NCBI RefSeq assembly: GCF_028453695.1
Contig: NC_135778.1
Span: 24,748,898 to 24,812,897, forward strand
DNA: 64,000 nt
From: Augochlora pura
Lineage: Eukaryota > Arthropoda > Insecta > Hymenoptera > Halictidae
Direction: 5' to 3'
Part shown: positions 58,607-64,000 of the stretch, one piece after another
Layout: every line of letters starts with the position of its first letter
How positions within the stretch are numbered: the first letter of the stretch is position 1
Program-made: the position numbers and the translations under genes
Notes under the pieces: generated by a model
Databases searched by the model: none
The model's input: only the letters and a program-made list of their open reading frames with translations
Told to the model about the DNA's origin: nothing

Positions 58607-59250
58607 TATTCCTCGTCCTCCCATCTTCCGTTGCATCTCCCTCATCATCTCCCGTTCCTCATCGTCTCACTTTTCACGCTCCAGCCCGGCGAAACCGAGC
58701 CCAGACTTGCTGACTCGCGTGGATCGTGCCCGTAGCCCCGCCTACGACCAATCGATGGCCACCGCCGCGTTTGCTCCTCCCTCCACGTGATAGCGGCGAC
58801 CGCGCCGCGCAGCGGTTGGCCGTGACCCCCCAACTAATGGGCGGAGTACAGTGGTGAGCTCGTGGAGGGATCGGCGGACGAGAGGCGACCGAAAATAATT
58901 AACGACTGGAGTACTCTATGGGCGGGGATCGCGGGGAGCGGGACGACAGGCCACTTCCCTCGACGCGATTCGAGTGCGTTGCGTGGATCGGGCTGGTTGT
59001 GACGGCGGGTGGGGGCAGAGTGTGTGTTTTTGCCTCGACGAGGGAAGGATTAGTCGGATCACGAGATTGAATATGCGCGTAATCGAAGGACTTACGGGCC
59101 GGCAGAAAATACGCTCGTCGTCTTTTGTACATGATTTGTTGGATGCGTGTTCCCGGTCTCGTGTGGGCCGCGATTTATTAACACCTCCGTCCGACTCACG
59201 GCAAAACACCCGGAGACGAGCATAAGGATCTTGTCGATTTTTCATCGTGT
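58607..59250. promoter_or_regulatory. GC/CpG-rich island after the GA tract, candidate promoter
   Basis: A GC- and CpG-rich block with ACCAATCGATGG near 58749 (CCAAT-type), GGGCGG motifs near 58840 and 58920, and conflicting domain-free frames on both strands. GA tract plus CpG-rich block is a typical promoter arrangement. Transcription direction is not evident. Confidence 0.4.
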
Positions 59251-61389
59251 ATAATGACTTTCTTTTTGGAGATTTCGGCGATTTTTGCTGACTGTTTCAT
59301 TGCATAATTCCTTCGGAAAAGTCGTTTTTTTTTATTGGAGATTAAAAACCGGTTTCATAAAATTTTGGCTGAAGTACGATCTTATGTTAATCTTTTTATT
59401 GTATCGAACTTCGTTGTAAACAGTAATCTTTGTTTATATATTTATAGGAATGTTTATGGTGTAATAACGAAATTATGCAGCAAAATAGGTTTATAAGTAG
59501 ATTACAGAGTTTCGTAAAGATTACATAGACATTTAACGGTCGAGAATGAAACAATTTTGAGACTTTCGTTTGCGTTTAAAAAGTTTATGCCAAAGCCAAA
59601 TTTAAATAACAGTTACAATAGTTTTATTAATTCATTTTTTAATAAACTAATTAAATATTTAGTATTAGCAATATTAATTTATCTATATAATAGTCCAATA
59701 AAGTATAATAAAAGATCTCGGAGGGATCTACAGCTGAGGCAAATAATTATTAACGAAAATTGCGTTAAACTTGACGTAGTTACTTTATGGGAAATTTTTA
59801 GTTTTCGGGAAACAGATTTACTATCGAAGGAAATTCTATTTTCCTCGATTGTGGATTTGTTGTGTTCATCGTTGTTGCCAAAGTTCGATAACTTATAATA
59901 GAAGTTTCTTCCTTTACCAGTAGTTTTAGATTCAACAAATTTTACGTAATAAATAAAGAAGGTAATAACGTGTGTTTTGTAGTGAAGCGGAACTTTCTCC
60001 TGTTGCAACGTAGGTATAACATTGTTTCATACTTCGAAGCAACTCAATATTTATTATTTATTGAAAATGTCGGTGTGGACAGGAGAATTCTGATAACAGG
60101 TGAAGTAGACGAAGGCTTCCATCCTCATGTCCGTTAAAATTACCTCCACCGATCGATAATCCCATTACTGTTTGAACCCGTACGGTGTTTTTTTGTTTCA
60201 TTAGAACGTGTTGTTTGTTAAATTCAATGTTCTATGATTTCCTTGTAAATAAATGCAGTCTCAAGTGCGCAGGCAATTTGTCATCAAGGTTTTACAACTT
60301 TTTTACTATAGTGATATGATTTTAGTTAATCGAATTATAATGTTATGTTTAGGATTGTTGCACACGATTTGCTAATTACGTTTACGTTGTTGTAATTAAA
60401 TAGAAGTTATTATTTGGCTATCTTAGAAAATTCAACGGTTCGTTGTTAATACGTTGCATTCTGTAACACTTAATCAATAACATAAAGATGCCTTAAGGTA
60501 ACTATAATATTCATTATTTTTCATGGGGCTATTACTTCGACAATGTTTATAAGAAGGGAGCTTATCAAATGAGCATTTATTCAGAAATAGAATTTAAAAT
60601 AAGTTTATAGGAAAAACGAACTATAACATCACTTATGCATAAACACCTTCTCCTTCGCAATATTTAAATAACTTTCGCATTTTCTGGAACAAATAGTAAG
60701 AGATAAGTGAATATAGTAAAAATTAAGAACTCATTATTTGATGAGAAGGCGCAGGAATATAATTTAAATTTATTCAGGAACTAGGTAATCATCTAGTTAA
60801 ACATCTGTGTTTGTAAGTTCCTATTGTAATAAACAACTTTTCCAAAAGAATATGTTTAAAAGTGAAGAGAACACTTTTTTTATCATTTCCTGGTAATCAT
60901 ATGAAAAGAAACACACAACTTTATAGTTGTAATATAATTATCTTCGTCCAAACTCTGTTCTCTTATTAAACGTCTGACTTGTATAATAAAACGTTGTAAC
61001 AGCACTAATTTTCGATCGCGCGTATTTCAATTTCATTAATACTTTAACACACTAACGTTGCTACTAAAAGTCTGCCAACACTCGCCATGCAAAAATGAAC
61101 GCTGCAGTTCTAAACATAAATAACTGTTACATAATTAAATAAAGTTGTTTATTCAACACAGTTCTCAAAAACATCATACTTCTTCTATAAAGCTTTACAA
61201 CAAATAAACATGAACAAAAGGCTCTAAGAAAATTGATGAACTTCGCCGAAAAATCATGTCTCCATCAGTCGTCCAAAGGAAACAATGAAAACCCCTAAAC
61301 ATCAGCATTCATCCCTGTTGTGTCGTGTCCCGCGACCATAGTCACCAACAGGTCCAAATCATCGACTTTCAATGCCTAACGAAAGCAAT
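59251..61389. other. AT-rich non-coding DNA
   Basis: The 113-codon frame at 59557-59898 and the overlapping minus frame 59679-60008 are AT-driven and domain-free. No RNA gene or repeat noted. Confidence 0.4.
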
Positions 61390-61990
61390 GTTAACAAACC
61401 GGTGATTTGACGACAGAGGAGGAGGCGAAACGGTGCTCCTCGGGCACCACGGTTGCCGGGAGAGCCGCCGCGGCACGGTACGAGATGCGGTGGGGCTCGG
61501 GTAACGCCCACACGGTTTCCGCGTCGTGTGAGACGCGGTGGGCGGCGCCTCGGTCGGCCAACCGCGCGGCCGGTGGGGCGAGGGCCGTCGGGGCGGGAGG
61601 CGAGCGAACGCATCGGTAGTGTGGGTATCGTTCGAGCACAGTGTCCCTGGAGACGCGGCGCTGGTTGCTCGATTTTCTTACTCCCTTCCGGTTTTTCATT
61701 AACTCGGTTTCCGGCCGCGTGCGTTCCCTCGCGTACTCTTCATCGGATCAATTCGCACCCACGATCATCGACGCCGGTGTCCTCGAACGAATTCCGTCGA
61801 GATATCCGAGTGAAAACCACGAAAGAAAACTGTCAACGATCCTGACGACCGCCAAGGACACGCCTACTCGCCGATTACTGGACTCGCGGATGCCTGGCCA
61901 TCGGGTGCAGTGTTGTTTTTTGTCGTGGGGAATTTCAGTGAAAATTCTCTAGACGCCAAAGGTCCTCTCGGCGGCGGACATCTAGAAGTT

Positions 61991-62012
61991 ACGAAACTTT
62001 GCAAAGTTTCGT
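61991..62012. repeat. Perfect 22 bp palindrome
   Basis: ACGAAACTTTG / CAAAGTTTCGT with no spacer, perfectly self-complementary. It abuts the 10-bp-periodic repeat that starts at 62006. It could be a dimeric factor site or a by-product of the repeat. Confidence 0.9.
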
Positions 62013-62305
62013 GGAGTTTCACGGGGTTTGACGAAGTATCACGGAGTTTGACCGGGCTTGACGAGGTTCGAGCTGACTTGGTTTTGTAAAGTTCGGACAG
62101 TTGAACGGCTGAACGGGGCTACTGGTGCGAGGGTAGGCTGCTTTCGACGGCGCCGACTGTTCGTTGTGATTGGACTGCGTTCGTTTGAGCGAGATCGGGT
62201 GGTGGTTCGAACGAGATTTAGTTTCCTGGTCTGTCGGACTGCCGTTTGACGAGACAATCGCGGCGACAGGGGGATGTTTGACGCGGTTTGACACGGTTTG
62301 AGGCG
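62006..62305 (+). repeat. 10-bp tandem repeat clusters, consensus near GTTTGACGGG
   Basis: Decamers begin at 62006, 62016, 62026, 62036, 62046 and 62056 (GTTTCGTGGA, GTTTCACGGG, GTTTGACGAA, GTATCACGGA, GTTTGACCGG, GCTTGACGAG). Three more start at 62276, 62286 and 62296 (GTTTGACGCG, GTTTGACACG, GTTTGAGGCG). A single GTTTGACGAG lies at 62244. Period equals one DNA helical turn. Confidence 0.75.
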
Positions 62306-62455
62306 ACGGGATTCCGAAGGACGGACTATCCTAGCCGGGGAAGAGGTGCAAGGGACTCGGAGGAACGGGGGATCGAGTGAATCGCTGGCTGGGATAACTG
62401 GCGAAAACGAGTCGCCGGGGCCCGGTTCCCGAAGAATTCCTCGCAGGTAGGTGCA

Positions 62456-64000
62456 GGTTAACTTAATCACCGGCGGGAACTCGTTTCGCGGCGATTAGCC
62501 GGTGCCTGGCAAAGCGTGATTAAAAGACCGGGCCATTTGCATCCGCAAACAGAACCGGACGGATCGCGACGGTCGATCGATCATTCTGTGGGCATCTTCT
62601 TCCTCGAGTGACCTTCCGAGAGCGGTGCCCGGGTTCGCCGCGACCCGACTGGCTAAAGTTGTTCGCTGACGGCCCACGGAACATCGAACGCTACTATAGT
62701 TCCCATCATATTTTAGCGGATTCATTCTCTAGTTGGTTGTGGCTTGGTCGATTGCGACCCAGAAGGGTGAGGTCGTTGCTTGAAGGTACAGTGAGAGCAT
62801 CGAATGCTACTATTTTATAGTTGTCTTTCAGTAGATTCATTTCTTTATTCGTTGAGAGCGGGTCGGCAGTGACCTGGAGTGTCGAAATTGTTTGTTAGCG
62901 CTGAAATGATTTCGTTAGATCGTCTTCTCCTTTCGGAAGTATACGAGCTCGTATTTGTTAACACGTTGCACGATGTTTTTTAATGCGTATAGCACCGTTT
63001 GCATAAATAGATACAATGATCGCAGTCTTTGCAATCTTGATAATTGTCAAACTGCGATTTGTGAGTCCGCCATTCTCGCACCCTCCATCAGTGATGATCA
63101 GCTCGATCTAATCGTTCTAATTGTTCGGAACAATTAAAGGTGAACAAAGTTTGCAACGATCTCTCTGATCCGATTTAAATCATTGAAAACTAATTATTAT
63201 AACTATACATTATGATCATTGGGAACGTAGATCAAACAAAGCTTGCAAACGGTCGGGAGGATACGTCCTTCGGATTTCGTGTATTCGTTGATTTTCATGC
63301 GACGATACGCGCAAACCCGCCGACGACCGGGTCCTCGTTGACCCGGAGCCAAAAACTCGCTAGCGTTCGTGCCGAATCGATAGTTGTCGCATTTCGGATA
63401 ACGGAGAAAGAAAATTCAACGGGGAACAGTTTGAGAAATTTGTTCGGAGTTGAGGAAATATATGACGGTGTTGATAAAGTGGTTTAATTGATCAGCGACG
63501 ATTAGGGTGGTGTAAGGGAAAGGTTTCGTGTCCGATATACATCGTGATTTCGAACGGCGCGTTGACGTTCGACGGTTTGTTTGCCCGTCGAATCGTAAAC
63601 TAACTGGCGCGATCGCGAGTCTCCGTTTCCGTCGGACACGATTAGCCATTATCTTATGGTTCGCTCGTGATTTATCGAACTCTTTGACGACACAAGTTTC
63701 ATTTACAATATCTCTCATCCATCAATAGTGTTCACGCTGCGATTAAAGCTACTTTTGATGTTGAGCTTATCGCGAAGGTAACTGTCCGTTGGCATAATTA
63801 ATTAATAACGCGGCGCAAGTTTTTTTTGTATATTCATGGCTAGACTGCGGATTTTTATGTCAAACAAATTTCGCTTCAATTAATTGTGAGAAACATAAAT
63901 CGGTTGAAAATGCTTATTTTTCCTTTGATAATTGTAACAAGTTGAGAATGATGTAACGATATCCTCGAATACTTCTAACGATCGTATCATTTTTAATTTG
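62456..64000. other. Right-edge non-coding DNA, likely intron of an off-window gene
   Basis: GC content falls gradually from 62.5 kb to the end. Short frames (62608-62820, 62955-63137, 63212-63487, 63416-63718) lack any domain. If the donor near 62447 is used, this is intron sequence. Confidence 0.35.

Larger units (their letters stand above)
61390..62455 (+). promoter_or_regulatory. Large GC-rich island, candidate promoter and non-coding first exon
   Basis: This is the longest GC-rich block of the window, about 1.1-1.3 kb, with dense CpG at 61410-61620. A strong donor, CTCGCAG followed by GTAGGTGCAG at about 62447, would end a transcribed first exon on the plus strand. Frames on both strands (61391-61699, 61453-61845, 62039-62470) conflict and have no domains. 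The gene it would serve lies beyond the right edge. Confidence 0.4.

Noticed and set aside
58478..58735. Arg-Glu repeat protein
   Set aside because: It is the translation of the (GA)n microsatellite.
61391..61952. Several 70-130 codon frames in the right-hand island
   Set aside because: Four mutually overlapping frames on both strands, Arg/Ala-rich, no domains.
62060..62215. tRNA-like GGTTCGA words
   Set aside because: No acceptor stem, A box or cloverleaf could be built around them.

Overview
The window is animal nuclear DNA, AT-rich overall, with multi-exon genes, GT-AG introns, one 12 kb intron and isolated GC/CpG-rich islands. Gene content and the kind of small transposon relics point to an insect, probably a hymenopteran, though I cannot fix the species. 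One 100-base N run (20217-20316) marks an assembly gap.

Layout. Left part (0.7-17.6 kb) is gene-dense. It holds an MFSD11/UNC93-like transporter (- strand, 2 exons), a BAR-RhoGAP of the ARHGAP17/44 (RhoGAP92B) family (+, 9 exons), and a very tight same-strand trio on the - strand: METTL23, SLIRP, ACBD6. METTL23 ends 10 bp before the SLIRP start, and SLIRP ends 40 bp before the ACBD6 start. SIRT7 (+, 4 exons) lies divergent to the trio. Between RhoGAP and ACBD6 lies a decayed Tc1-like transposon with inverted ends and a broken transposase, apparently nested in an older hAT-like element.

Middle part (17.6-49.4 kb) is dominated by Caskin (+ strand), a neuronal scaffold with two adjacent SAM domains. 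Its first recognised coding exon is at 32.47 kb and six more lie at 45.05-49.39 kb. The 14.8 kb upstream contains GC-rich patches at 19.7-20.5, 22.9-23.4 and 30.6-31.4 kb that could be promoters or 5' exons. A 16-base ATG exon at 23424-23439 has a good donor and the same splice phase as the first Caskin coding exon. The 12 kb intron holds a piggyBac-like mini-element (33.12-33.38), a degenerate array of about 125 bp units (36.5-38.4) interrupted by a compound hairpin, a 163 bp tandem array (39.6-40.24) and a 171 bp duplication (41.74-42.02).

Right part (49.4-64 kb) has no protein-coding gene I can support. It contains the presumed Caskin 3' UTR, two related palindromic elements (53.47-54.33) and GC-rich islands at 55.4-56.05, 58.5-59.25 and 61.4-62.7 kb. 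The islands look like promoter or 5' UTR territory of a gene running off the right edge. The last one carries a 10-bp-periodic repeat and a perfect 22 bp palindrome.

Functionally the genes are housekeeping (transporter, protein methyltransferase, mitochondrial RNA-binding protein, acyl-CoA carrier, nucleolar sirtuin) plus two cytoskeletal or synaptic scaffold regulators (RhoGAP, Caskin). No prokaryotic, viral or CRISPR feature is present.
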